Assembly: GCA_001281695.1 (NCBI GenBank)
Contig: LJIE01000001.1
Location: forward strand, 2,370,586 to 2,434,585
DNA: 64,000 nt
From: a bacterium 336/3
GTDB lineage: Bacteria; Bacteroidota; Bacteroidia; Cytophagales; Thermonemataceae
Direction: 5' to 3'
Position 1 is the stretch's first letter. Every line of letters starts with the position of its first letter. Positions 26,694 to 35,309 of this stretch are shown piece by piece. Made by a program: the position numbers and the translations under genes. The notes below the pieces were generated by a model. That model did no database searches and was not told the origin of the DNA. It worked only from the letters and a program-made list of their open reading frames with translations.

Positions 26694-28205
26694 ATGCAAA
26701 AGTTAGGTTTACATCAATCACTGCAACAAAAGTTATCTCCTCAGCAGATACAATTTATTAAGTTGCTCCAAATACCCACAGTAGAATTAAAGGCTCGTAT
26801 CCAAGAAGAATTGGAAATAAATCCTGCTTTAGAAGAAGGAAAAGATGATATTTTTGACCAAAATGAAAATGTTTCCAGCACAGAAGATAGTTATGAGGAG
26901 GAGTTTGACAATTTTGACGATGATAATTTTGATGATGATTTCAGTGGCAACAGCGATGAGGTAAATATCAGCGATTATATACAAGCCGAAGAAGACAGCT
27001 ATAAAACGCAAATGAATAACGGTGGAGGAGATGATGAGGACAAACAAATGCCTATCTCTGTTGGAATTACATTTTTTGAAGCTTTAGAAGCTCAACTAGG
27101 TTATTTGCGTTTGGATGAAAGAGAAAGTGTCATTGGTAAACAAGTGATTGGTAGTTTGGATAATGACGGATATTTACGTAGAGAAATCCCTGCTATTGTA
27201 AATGATTTGGCTTTTACCCAAAATGTAGAAACAACACAAGAAGAAGTATTAGACCTTCTCAAGAAAATACAGCGTTTTGACCCTTCAGGTGTAGGAGCAA
27301 GAAATCTGCAAGAATGTCTTTTGATTCAGCTTAGACGTAAAAAAGAAGAAGAATTACACACAGAAGAAGAACGTCATCTTTTAGAACTTGCTATTGAAGT
27401 AATTGAAGATAATTTTGAAGAGTTCACTAAGAAACATTATCCCAAGATTGAAAAACGCCTCAATATCTCAGAGGAGGAATTGAAGCCTATCATCAAGATA
27501 ATCACGAAGTTAAATCCAAAACCTGGGGAAACAGAAGATGGTGAAAGCATTACTCAATATGTTATCCCTGATTTTATTTTAATCAATAACAATGGCAAAT
27601 TGGATTTAACGCTGAACTCTCGTAATGCTCCAGAATTGCGTATCAGTCGTTCATTTGCCGAAATGTTGGATACTTATCATAAAAGCAATAAAAATGATAA
27701 AGCTATCAAGGAAACGGTATCATTTGTAAAACAAAAACTTGATGCAGCCAAATGGTTTATTGATGCCATCAAACAACGTCAGCAAACACTTCTCAAGACT
27801 ATGCAGGCAATTATCGAATTCCAGTATGATTTCTTTTTGGAAGGAGATGAAAGTAAATTTAGACCCATGATTCTCAAGGATGTAGCTGAAAAAATAATGA
27901 TGGATATTTCGACAGTTTCAAGGGTAGCAAACAGCAAAACTGTACAAACAGAGTTTGGGGTGTATCCACTTAAATATTTCTTCTCTGAAGGAATTGCCAC
28001 TGAAACAGGCGAAGATGTAAGTAGCAGAGAAGTAAAAGCTAAACTCAAAGAATTTGTAGATAATGAAGATAAGAAAAAGCCTCTATCTGATGATAAATTG
28101 GAAAAAATGCTTCATGATACAGGCTATTTGATAGCTCGTAGAACAGTAGCCAAATACAGAGAACAATTGGGTATTCCTGTTGCCCGACTAAGAAAAGAAA
28201 TTTAA
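26694..28205 (+). CDS. rpoN: RNA polymerase sigma-54 factor
   Basis: A 503-residue sigma-54. Region I is Gln/Leu-rich (LHQSLQQKLSPQQIQFIKLLQ), followed by an acidic region II (about 45-115), the core-binding domain and the C-terminal RpoN box ARRTVAKYRE (481-490), which contacts the -24 promoter element. It directs core RNA polymerase to -24/-12 promoters that need an AAA+ activator. No such activator is encoded in this window. A hairpin with a T-run follows directly and the aspartokinase gene comes next. Confidence 0.97.
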   Translation: MQKLGLHQSLQQKLSPQQIQFIKLLQIPTVELKARIQEELEINPALEEGKDDIFDQNENVSSTEDSYEEEFDNFDDDNFDDDFSGNSDEVNISDYIQAEEDSYKTQMNNGGGDDEDKQMPISVGITFFEALEAQLGYLRLDERESVIGKQVIGSLDNDGYLRREIPAIVNDLAFTQNVETTQEEVLDLLKKIQRFDPSGVGARNLQECLLIQLRRKKEEELHTEEERHLLELAIEVIEDNFEEFTKKHYPKIEKRLNISEEELKPIIKIITKLNPKPGETEDGESITQYVIPDFILINNNGKLDLTLNSRNAPELRISRSFAEMLDTYHKSNKNDKAIKETVSFVKQKLDAAKWFIDAIKQRQQTLLKTMQAIIEFQYDFFLEGDESKFRPMILKDVAEKIMMDISTVSRVANSKTVQTEFGVYPLKYFFSEGIATETGEDVSSREVKAKLKEFVDNEDKKKPLSDDKLEKMLHDTGYLIARRTVAKYREQLGIPVARLRKEI

Positions 28206-28216
28206 AAAATAAATGC

Positions 28217-28245
28217 AAATACACACTTCAAAGTGTGTATTTTTT
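28217..28245 (+). terminator. terminator after rpoN (possible attenuator of aspartokinase)
   Basis: The 12-base stem AAATACACACTT / AAGTGTGTATTT has a two-base loop and is followed by T residues. It ends only about 16 bases before the aspartokinase ATG at 28261, which leaves little room for a separate promoter. Confidence 0.8.
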
Positions 28246-28260
28246 ATACTAGTATTATTT

Positions 28261-29523
28261 ATGTTTAATATATTTAAGTTTGGGGGAGCTTCTGTAAAAG
28301 ATGCAGAAGCTGTAAAAAATGTAGCTCATATCATTAGAGAATTTGGTTCTCAAAATAATTTACTTGTAGTAGTTTCGGCAATGGGAAAAACCACCAATGC
28401 TCTTGAAAGATTACTCAATGATTTCTTTGAAAAAAAAGATTGGCAAGTAGAGTATGAGGCTCTCAAAAAATATCATATAGAAATTGTAGAACGCCTTTTC
28501 TCAAAAGATCATCTCATATATACAGCTTTAGATTATTTGTTTTTGCAACTAAAAGATGCTTTACTCAATAAAATAAAGCCTAGTCAGTATGATGAAAGTT
28601 ATGACCAAATTGTAAGTTTTGGAGAAGTCATGTCTTCACAAATATTGAGTTATTATTTGAAAGAGCAAAAAATTGATAACGAATGGATTGAAGCTAAAGA
28701 TTACATCAAAACAGATACCACTTGGCGAGAGGGCAAAGTGGATTTGCCTTGGACTGAAAATCTGGTAAAAAGAGAATTAAATCCTATACTACAAGATAAA
28801 ATTATTATTACACAAGGCTTTTTGGGTGGGACGTTGGGTAATAAAGTTACAACATTAGGCAGAGAAGGCTCAGACTATTCAGCGTCTATTTTTGCTTATT
28901 GTTTGGATGCTGAATCTGTAACCATTTGGAAAGATGTTCCTGGTATTTTGAATGCAGACCCTAAAAAAATAGCTGATACACAACTTTATACAACACTTTC
29001 TTATACAGAAGCTGCCGAGATGACGTTTTATGGGGCAAACGTGATTCACCCAAAGACTATTAAGCCACTTGCCAATAAAAATATTCCTTTGTATGTGCGT
29101 TCTTTTGTAGAGCCTAGTAAATCAGGAACTTGTATAGATGGCGAAGCAAGCCAACGCCAAACGCCTACCATTATTTTTAAACCCAGTCAGGTATTTTTAA
29201 CGTTTAGCGTGAAAGACTTGGCTTTTATTACAGAAGAGAATTTGAGTAAAATATTGCATACTTTTACACAACTCAACTGTAAAATAAACTTAATGCAAAG
29301 TTCAGCAGTTTCATTTTCTATTTGTACGGATTATCAAACTCAACGAATAGCTAAAGTTTGTGAGTTTTTGGAAGAAGAATTTGCTATCAAACAAGAAAAA
29401 GGTGTTCAGTTGCTTACAGTCTTATATTATGAAGAGCAGAATCTCCAAAAACTGATTTCTGGTTATCAGAAAGTTTTAGAACAAAAAACTCCTCAATATT
29501 ACAGAGCTGTTGTATTAGAGTAA
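28261..29523 (+). CDS. aspartokinase
   Basis: A 420-residue aspartate kinase, the first step of the Lys/Thr/Met/diaminopimelate pathway. The ATP-binding KFGGASV is at 6-12. Further motifs are SFGEVMSSQI, TTLGREGSDYSA and the KDVPGILNADP loop. Residues from about 310 onward carry the ACT-like regulatory part (VKDLAFITEENLSK, INLMQSSAVSFSIC). The start at 28261 matches the family N-terminus, whereas an ATG at 28213 lies inside the rpoN terminator. It is a mono-functional form, with no fused homoserine dehydrogenase. Confidence 0.93.
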   Translation: MFNIFKFGGASVKDAEAVKNVAHIIREFGSQNNLLVVVSAMGKTTNALERLLNDFFEKKDWQVEYEALKKYHIEIVERLFSKDHLIYTALDYLFLQLKDALLNKIKPSQYDESYDQIVSFGEVMSSQILSYYLKEQKIDNEWIEAKDYIKTDTTWREGKVDLPWTENLVKRELNPILQDKIIITQGFLGGTLGNKVTTLGREGSDYSASIFAYCLDAESVTIWKDVPGILNADPKKIADTQLYTTLSYTEAAEMTFYGANVIHPKTIKPLANKNIPLYVRSFVEPSKSGTCIDGEASQRQTPTIIFKPSQVFLTFSVKDLAFITEENLSKILHTFTQLNCKINLMQSSAVSFSICTDYQTQRIAKVCEFLEEEFAIKQEKGVQLLTVLYYEEQNLQKLISGYQKVLEQKTPQYYRAVVLE

Positions 29524-29654
29524 AATAAATTTTGATTTCAAATAAAAAAACACAGATTTATATTTGTATAAATATATTTGTGAAATAAATTCTCAAACAT
29601 AGAAAAAATCTTGTATTTTTTGTAACTTCCTAAATCTGACCTAGCGAAGTACAA

Positions 29655-29667
29655 TCAACATTGTTGA
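29655..29667. promoter_or_regulatory. short palindrome upstream of the M50-TPR gene
   Basis: TCAACA-T-TGTTGA is a perfect 13-base dyad 23 bases before the start codon at 29690. It is a possible operator site. Confidence 0.3.
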
Positions 29668-29689
29668 CTAAAAAAAAATATTTTCGCAG

Positions 29690-30877
29690 ATGCAAGACCT
29701 CTTTATATTTATATTGCTTCTTATTTGCTTAGTTTTCATTATCAGACCATTTACTGTTATTTTACATGAGCTCGGTCATGCAATATCTGTCATATTACTA
29801 ACTAAACAAAAAGCGACTATTTACATTGGTTCGTATGGTGACCCTAAAAAAAGTTTAAAAATTAATTTTGGAATATTAAACATATTTTTCCGATACAATC
29901 CTTTTTCTTGGAAATCGGGATGTTGCGTTCCCTCTGCTAAATCTATTTCTATAAATCAGCAAATCTTTTATATATTAGCAGGACCATTGGCTTCCCTGTT
30001 AGTTGGAGGAATTGCTTACTATCTCAATTTTGCTTATAAACCACACGAATTTTTGAAAGAGGGTTTAAAGATGCTTATTTGCTCTTCTTTGTTCGACTTT
30101 TTTGCTAATATTATTCCAAGTAATACACCTATTAGACTTCACGACGGAAACATAACATATAATGACGGTTATAACCTACAACAACTTTTTTATGGCAAGA
30201 AATTCCCAAAGGAATATTCAATGGCTGTGGAGTTATATAATGAACAAAAATTTGCAGAGGCTGCTATTTTATTTGAAACGATAATTTTGCAAGATTTTAA
30301 AGATGAAAGTATTTATCGCCTTGCTATTAGTGCTTTTTTGCAAAGCAAAAATTTTCTCAAAGCAAAAGATTTATCAGAAACTTTGGCTTTGAAAAGCAAA
30401 ATGACTTCTGATGATTTGTCTAGTTTTGCACTGTCCTATTCTCAACTTGGGTTACATGAAAAGGCAATAGAATTTTATGATAAGTCATTATTTCAAAATC
30501 CAGACAATAAATATTCTTTGAATAATAAAGGTTATACTTTAAATTTAATGGGTAAATTTGAAGAGGCAATCCAATATTTCAATAAAGTAATTGATATTGA
30601 TAAAGATTTTGCATATTCTTATAACAACAGGGGACTCTCCAAAATAAAACTTGGACAAGTTGAAGAAGGCTTACAAGACATTATTCATTCGTTTGAATTA
30701 GACCCAAACAATTCTTATGGATATATGAACATGGGCATTTATCATTTTGATAAAAGTGAATTTGATGAAGCCTTAAAGCAATTTATTAAGGCAAAGGAGC
30801 TTGATAATAGCACATACTTGATAGATAAATGGATAAATGATGCCAAATATCAAATAGAAAGAAGAAATATTATATAA
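29690..30877 (+). CDS. M50-type membrane metallopeptidase fused to TPR repeats
   Basis: A 395-residue fusion. Residues 1-160 form a membrane site-2-protease-like domain with the zinc motif HELGH (26-30), an AGPLAS segment in a later helix (97-102) and a possible second ligand motif NIIPSNTPIRLHDG, with D152 as candidate. Residues about 180-390 are soluble tetratricopeptide repeats (AIEFYDKSLFQNPDN, AIQYFNKVIDIDKD, ALKQFIKAKELDN). Site-2 proteases cut membrane-bound regulators, and TPRs bind partners. The combination suggests a regulated or adaptor-coupled protease, but the substrate is unknown. It stands alone. The gap after it holds no visible terminator. Confidence 0.75.
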   Translation: MQDLFIFILLLICLVFIIRPFTVILHELGHAISVILLTKQKATIYIGSYGDPKKSLKINFGILNIFFRYNPFSWKSGCCVPSAKSISINQQIFYILAGPLASLLVGGIAYYLNFAYKPHEFLKEGLKMLICSSLFDFFANIIPSNTPIRLHDGNITYNDGYNLQQLFYGKKFPKEYSMAVELYNEQKFAEAAILFETIILQDFKDESIYRLAISAFLQSKNFLKAKDLSETLALKSKMTSDDLSSFALSYSQLGLHEKAIEFYDKSLFQNPDNKYSLNNKGYTLNLMGKFEEAIQYFNKVIDIDKDFAYSYNNRGLSKIKLGQVEEGLQDIIHSFELDPNNSYGYMNMGIYHFDKSEFDEALKQFIKAKELDNSTYLIDKWINDAKYQIERRNII

Positions 30878-30980
30878 AGTCTAATATATAATTACAAATA
30901 TTTAGGTTCATTTTGTTTCAAAAATATAAAATTATAACTCACAAACAAAAAATTTATAAAACCTGCTTTCAAACAGAATT

Positions 30981-31631
30981 TTACTCTGGTATAGGCACTT
31001 TTTCGCCTAAAAATTTAGGTTTTGCACCCAATACATAATCAATAAATACTTTTACACGAGCTAGTTTTTCACGAGCTTGTACTTTAAAACCATAATTGAG
31101 ACTTACATCACGAGCATTGAAACCAATGGCATCAATGCCTTCTTTGGAGGCAATATAAACAGCTCTTGCATTATGGAAAGGCTGAGAAATAATGGTTACA
31201 GATGTTTGACTAAAAATTTCACGAAGCCTGATGACAGAATCAAAAGTTCTGAAACCTGCATAATCTAAATAAATATGTGTAGAATCTACACCTGCTTTGA
31301 TTAAATCTGAACGCATCATTTCGGGTTCGTTGTATTCTTTTCTGCCATTATCGCCACTGATAACAATATATTTAATCTTCTTGGCTTTAAAAAGCTCAGA
31401 GGCTGCTCGAATGCGATAAGTGTAATACAAATTCACATAGCCACCTTCTAAAAGTTTGGCTGTACCCAAAAGTAAACCTACTTTGTTGTAAGGAATATCT
31501 TTTACATCAGTATAAAGCTTGTTTTTGGTGTTTTTAGTAATAATGCTATCACACACATACACAACCACAACACAAACGATAATGGCAGTCAATATTCCAT
31601 AAATCATCCATTTCTTCCTTTTCATAGTCAT
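30981..31631 (-). CDS. sanA: SanA-like protein of the ElyC/SanA/YdcF (DUF218) family
   Basis: A 216-residue protein with one N-terminal membrane anchor (about 10-28) and a DUF218 domain. It aligns by eye along nearly its full length with E. coli SanA: VGLLLGTAK, SGDNGRKEYNEP, IYLDYAGFRTFDS, and a FLGEKVPIP tail. SanA affects envelope permeability to vancomycin at high temperature, possibly through an envelope lipid or glycan step. The gene is 41 bases from its downstream neighbour and probably heads no operon. Confidence 0.88.
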   Translation of the reverse strand: MTMKRKKWMIYGILTAIIVCVVVVYVCDSIITKNTKNKLYTDVKDIPYNKVGLLLGTAKLLEGGYVNLYYTYRIRAASELFKAKKIKYIVISGDNGRKEYNEPEMMRSDLIKAGVDSTHIYLDYAGFRTFDSVIRLREIFSQTSVTIISQPFHNARAVYIASKEGIDAIGFNARDVSLNYGFKVQAREKLARVKVFIDYVLGAKPKFLGEKVPIPE

Positions 31632-31672
31632 ATTCAGGAGTGTTATTCAATAAAAACTTGATTTTTTTACTC

Positions 31673-32188
31673 TTATACAACGTTTGTACTGATAAGGCTT
31701 TGTGAATCTCCCAATGAAGAAGTTGTCAGCACCAAGCCAACACCTTTGGCATAATAATATTGTGTAAAAAAATTCAAAGACATCAAATTACCGTTCATCA
31801 GCATTTTACTTTCTGCTTCTATCATGGCTATAGCATTATATGTTTTTCCGTTCACTTCTTTTGTAGAGCCTACTTCTTTTACATTGAAAACCAATATATT
31901 ATCAAAGCCATTTGCTTTGAACTTCACTTCCCAAGAATTTCCTACAGTAAGGTCATCTTTGAGTAAAATTTGCATTGTTCCTTCTTCAAAACTATCTGTT
32001 AGATAATTGTTTCCATCTTTTCGCATGATTTGATTTTTATTCATCATGGAATTTATCATGGTAAATTCATGAGGGTTAGATGGATTTACACTTGTTACTT
32101 TATTGGTGTAAGTAGAGCCATCTTTGAGTTGGTAAGTCCACTCAAAACCCGCTTGAAGCGGATAATAAACTTCGTTTCCTGTAATCAT
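31673..32188 (-). CDS. hypothetical protein, probably secreted but lacking a clear signal start
   Basis: A 171-residue beta-rich protein (PLQAGFEWTYQLKDGSTYTN, ITGNEVYYPL start) resembling secreted lipid- or ligand-binding proteins of Bacteroidota. From the ATG at 32188 there is no signal peptide. The frame immediately upstream is open and encodes a hydrophobic run ending FFIYTQ, but it has no ATG, GTG or TTG start before a stop codon. That run coincides with the T-tract of the terminator of the CHAT gene. The true N-terminus is therefore doubtful. The family is not recognised. Confidence 0.5.
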   Translation of the reverse strand: MITGNEVYYPLQAGFEWTYQLKDGSTYTNKVTSVNPSNPHEFTMINSMMNKNQIMRKDGNNYLTDSFEEGTMQILLKDDLTVGNSWEVKFKANGFDNILVFNVKEVGSTKEVNGKTYNAIAMIEAESKMLMNGNLMSLNFFTQYYYAKGVGLVLTTSSLGDSQSLISTNVV

Positions 32189-32209
32189 TTGAGTATAGAT
32201 AAAAAATAA

Positions 32210-32250
32210 AAAAATAAAAAAGCAACACCAACAAGAAGGTCAGTGTTGCC
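32210..32250 (-). terminator. terminator of the CHAT gene
   Basis: On the minus strand the stem GCAACAC / GTGTTGC closes a 14-base loop and is followed by a long T-rich run. It lies just upstream of the next minus-strand start codon. Confidence 0.75.
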
Positions 32251-32266
32251 AGAAATAAAGAGCATA

Positions 32267-35182
32267 TTAATTTTCTGTCAGAATGAAAGCTCCCCAGAAA
32301 TAAGGGTCTTTGTACTTTTCTTTGAGTTTTAACTGAGCTTTACGGAAAGCTTCGGGTTTGTTTTTACTCACTTTCAGATTGTTATAGAATAAAGTCATCA
32401 ATTCTTGTGTGGCATCATCACTTACTTTCCACAAACTCATAATCGTAGCATCTACACCAGCAATTTGGAAAGCTCTTTGTAAACCATATACACCTTCACC
32501 AGCTTTTACATCTCCTAAGCCAGTTTCACAAGCTGAAAGAATGGCAAGCTCTGAGTTATCCAAGTTCATATTGGCTACTTCATAAGCCGTTAAGAACCCA
32601 TTGTCAGTTGATTGATAATCTTTGTTATTTTTCACTCCTTCCATGGTTTCTTCAGCACCTGCAAATACTAATCCTGAACGTAACATAGGGTTACTTTTAG
32701 CTTTTGAGGACTCTACACCAAACACCAAGCCACCTTCTTTTTCTATTTCGTTGATGAAATAACCATGAGTAGCAATATGAATAATATCAGGATGTACAGC
32801 ATCATCAGCTTTTTTTACATTGGTTTCATTAGCATTATCAGCCAAATATGTTTCGATTTTATAACCCAAAGCTTTAAGAATAGGAGAGATGTTCTCTACC
32901 TCTTTTTTAGTGCCAGGTAAAGGGCTGATAGTTCCTTTATTTCCATAATTGGGGAAGCCTACTAAAAGGGCTTTTTTAGTATTTTTATTAGCAGGTTTTT
33001 TCTCACGCTCTTTAGAATCAGGTACGAAACGAGTATTGGTTACAAATGTCAAATTCCAATCTTCTACTACAAATTTTCCGTTGGGTTTGCGTAAAGTATT
33101 CAAACTAATTTGATTATAAACGCCATCCAACGACACAAAAATACGTTTTTTACCTTGTAAAAGAGGTTCGATTTTCTCCCAAAATACACCATACGACATC
33201 TTATTTTCTTTTCTGGTTCTGGTTACATTCTGGTAATATTTGAGTTCATCTTCTTCAAATTCTTTACCTTTTCCCAAAATTGCCATTTTAGGATGACTGT
33301 GCTGATGTTTGCCTGCTACCAAAGCCACATAGATACTTTCTCCTGTAAATTTTTTATCAAAATTTTGGAAAGAAATAATTTCTAAAGCTGCTTCATCATT
33401 GGCTAAGGCTGCATCTATTTCTTTGATAGTGTGTAGTTTATCATCAATTTTGCTTTTGAAAATCTCAGACTTTTGAGATAAAGCTCTTTCCAAATCGTTG
33501 GCTTCACTTTCAATTTTACCCAAATCAATTTCTTGTTCTTTCAATTCTTCTTTAGAAAGGGAGTACAAACGAGCCAATTGTTCTTTTTTCTCAATCCAAA
33601 GGTTATAATCTTTGATAAGCTCAACATCTTTAGAAGCTAAAATCCTTTGTTTGATTTTGTTGGTAGCGTTCAGGAGAATTCCTTTAGTAGAAATATGGGC
33701 ATTGTACATTTCAGAAAGCAATTGAGGATCTTTTTCTCCATTTTGCACTGCAAAGCTATAAAAACGCATATAAGTAGGGCGTAATTTAGACCAATATTGG
33801 TCTTTTTCAGCCTCATTCATGGCAGGAAAATACTTGACAATGAACTCATTGTTTTTATCCAAAACCTTTTTATAGTATTCACTAGCTTCTTTAACTTTAC
33901 CTTGTTGCCAATAGAGAAGAGCTAAACCTTCTTGAGAAGCATTAAAATCTGGGTGATTTTCGCCTAAAACCTGTTTTCTTGCTTCGTAAGATTTTTTTAG
34001 ATTTTCTTCTGCCTTTGTAGGATTACCCTGATACAAGTAATAAAGTCCTAAATTGTGAAGCGTTTTGGCTGTAGAAGGATGATTGTCTCCAAATTTCTTT
34101 TTATAAATGCTGTATGCATCTTGTAAATAACTCTCAACCTTTTTATAATCGCCCATTTGCATATACAAAGAAGCTGTAAGATTCAGTAAATGAGCATAAT
34201 CAGGGCTGTTAGTTCCTAATTGTCCTTTTTTGATTTTAAGTATTTTTTCGTAAATAGCCAATGCTTCTTCTTTTTTGCCCATTTCTTGTAATAAAAGAGC
34301 CTTATTTACTACCACACGCTGATAAGTAAGACTTTTTTGGCTTTTCTCATCATCTACCATTTTTAAAGAAATTTCATAGATTTCTAAAGCTTTTTGGTTT
34401 TGTCCAATAACCTGCTGAAAATAAGCTTTGTTATTATACATAATTGCTAAAATACTTTTATCTAAGTTTTTCGCTTCAGCAATTTGAATAGCCTGATTGA
34501 CAGTAGTTTGAGCATCTGTGAAATGTCCTTGTTGATTATACAAAACACTCTTGTTGTTGAGGGCAATGGCATAATCGTTCGATTGTTCTGTAAATAATTG
34601 TTTTCTTATTTGTAAAGCCTGTTCTAAATAAGTTTCAGATTTCTCAAAATTGCCCAAAGCTGAATACATCAAACCCATGTCTGTCATGAGTTTGGCATAA
34701 TACATATCATTGGTTTTACCTGCCTTTTTAAAGTTTTCTTCAGCAGCTGAGAAGTTCTTTTCTGCAGCCTTGTATTTATTCATAGCAAGCATACTCTCGC
34801 CCAACTCCATACGAGTTTGAGCATATTCGGCTGGGTCACTAATGTTGTTTGTTATTTTTGAAGTAGCATTTAGATTTAATCTGCCATCAGCAATAAAATC
34901 TTGTCCCATAGAATTAAACATCTTATTCCAACGCTGATTTTCTTCGTAAAAACCTGTATTATCGCTTACTGCGATGGCACAAGTATAGTTGGCAGAATCC
35001 ATTTCTGCTCTTTTTTTCTGTAAATCACCTAAGAATTTGTTTTTTTGCCCTTGAGTGGCATTCCGAGCAGTTCTATCAGCCTTGTCTTTGGCTTTATCTT
35101 TTACCTTGTCTTTCAAATTGCCGAATTGAGCATGTGTAATGTAAGAGCATAACAGAAAGCTAAATAAGAGTAAATGTTTCAT
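32267..35182 (-). CDS. secreted TPR-CHAT domain protein
   Basis: A 971-residue protein with a signal peptide (ends ITHAQ). A charged region follows (25-100), then at least ten tetratricopeptide repeats (about 110-450, e.g. ALNNKSVLYNQQGHFTDA, TLHNLGLYYLYQGNPTKA). A coiled-coil stretch comes next, and residues about 640-970 form a C-terminal CHAT domain. The caspase-like dyad is His806 in IHIATHGYF and Cys885 in LSACETG, both intact. CHAT peptidases are TPR-regulated cysteine proteases. The exported location is the unusual point, because characterised ones act in the cytosol. A TAATTTTC promoter-like box lies about 31 bases upstream. Confidence 0.9.
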   Translation of the reverse strand: MKHLLLFSFLLCSYITHAQFGNLKDKVKDKAKDKADRTARNATQGQKNKFLGDLQKKRAEMDSANYTCAIAVSDNTGFYEENQRWNKMFNSMGQDFIADGRLNLNATSKITNNISDPAEYAQTRMELGESMLAMNKYKAAEKNFSAAEENFKKAGKTNDMYYAKLMTDMGLMYSALGNFEKSETYLEQALQIRKQLFTEQSNDYAIALNNKSVLYNQQGHFTDAQTTVNQAIQIAEAKNLDKSILAIMYNNKAYFQQVIGQNQKALEIYEISLKMVDDEKSQKSLTYQRVVVNKALLLQEMGKKEEALAIYEKILKIKKGQLGTNSPDYAHLLNLTASLYMQMGDYKKVESYLQDAYSIYKKKFGDNHPSTAKTLHNLGLYYLYQGNPTKAEENLKKSYEARKQVLGENHPDFNASQEGLALLYWQQGKVKEASEYYKKVLDKNNEFIVKYFPAMNEAEKDQYWSKLRPTYMRFYSFAVQNGEKDPQLLSEMYNAHISTKGILLNATNKIKQRILASKDVELIKDYNLWIEKKEQLARLYSLSKEELKEQEIDLGKIESEANDLERALSQKSEIFKSKIDDKLHTIKEIDAALANDEAALEIISFQNFDKKFTGESIYVALVAGKHQHSHPKMAILGKGKEFEEDELKYYQNVTRTRKENKMSYGVFWEKIEPLLQGKKRIFVSLDGVYNQISLNTLRKPNGKFVVEDWNLTFVTNTRFVPDSKEREKKPANKNTKKALLVGFPNYGNKGTISPLPGTKKEVENISPILKALGYKIETYLADNANETNVKKADDAVHPDIIHIATHGYFINEIEKEGGLVFGVESSKAKSNPMLRSGLVFAGAEETMEGVKNNKDYQSTDNGFLTAYEVANMNLDNSELAILSACETGLGDVKAGEGVYGLQRAFQIAGVDATIMSLWKVSDDATQELMTLFYNNLKVSKNKPEAFRKAQLKLKEKYKDPYFWGAFILTEN

Positions 35183-35212
35183 AAAAGTTATTATAAAGTT
35201 TGATGTTTTTCT

Positions 35213-35244
35213 GAAAATTAAGCAATAAAAGGAAAAAAGACAAG
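35213..35244 (-). promoter_or_regulatory. candidate promoter of the CHAT gene
   Basis: The minus strand reads CTTG (35244-35241), 20 bases, then TAATTTTC (35220-35213). The -7 is one mismatch from TAnnTTTG. Confidence 0.4.
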
Positions 35245-35268
35245 GATTTTTTAGAGTATCTAAAGCAT

Positions 35269-35298
35269 AAAAAAAGCCGAATCAAATTCGGCTTTTTT
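35269..35298 (-). terminator. terminator of the POT transporter gene
   Basis: A GCCGAAT / ATTCGGC stem with a three-base loop is flanked by A and T runs, just downstream of the POT stop on the minus strand. Confidence 0.9.
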
Positions 35299-35309
35299 GT
35301 TCTTTTATT

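Noticed and set aside
29679-29686. TATTTTCG as promoter of the M50-TPR gene
   Set aside because: The predicted transcription start would fall after the start codon at 29690.
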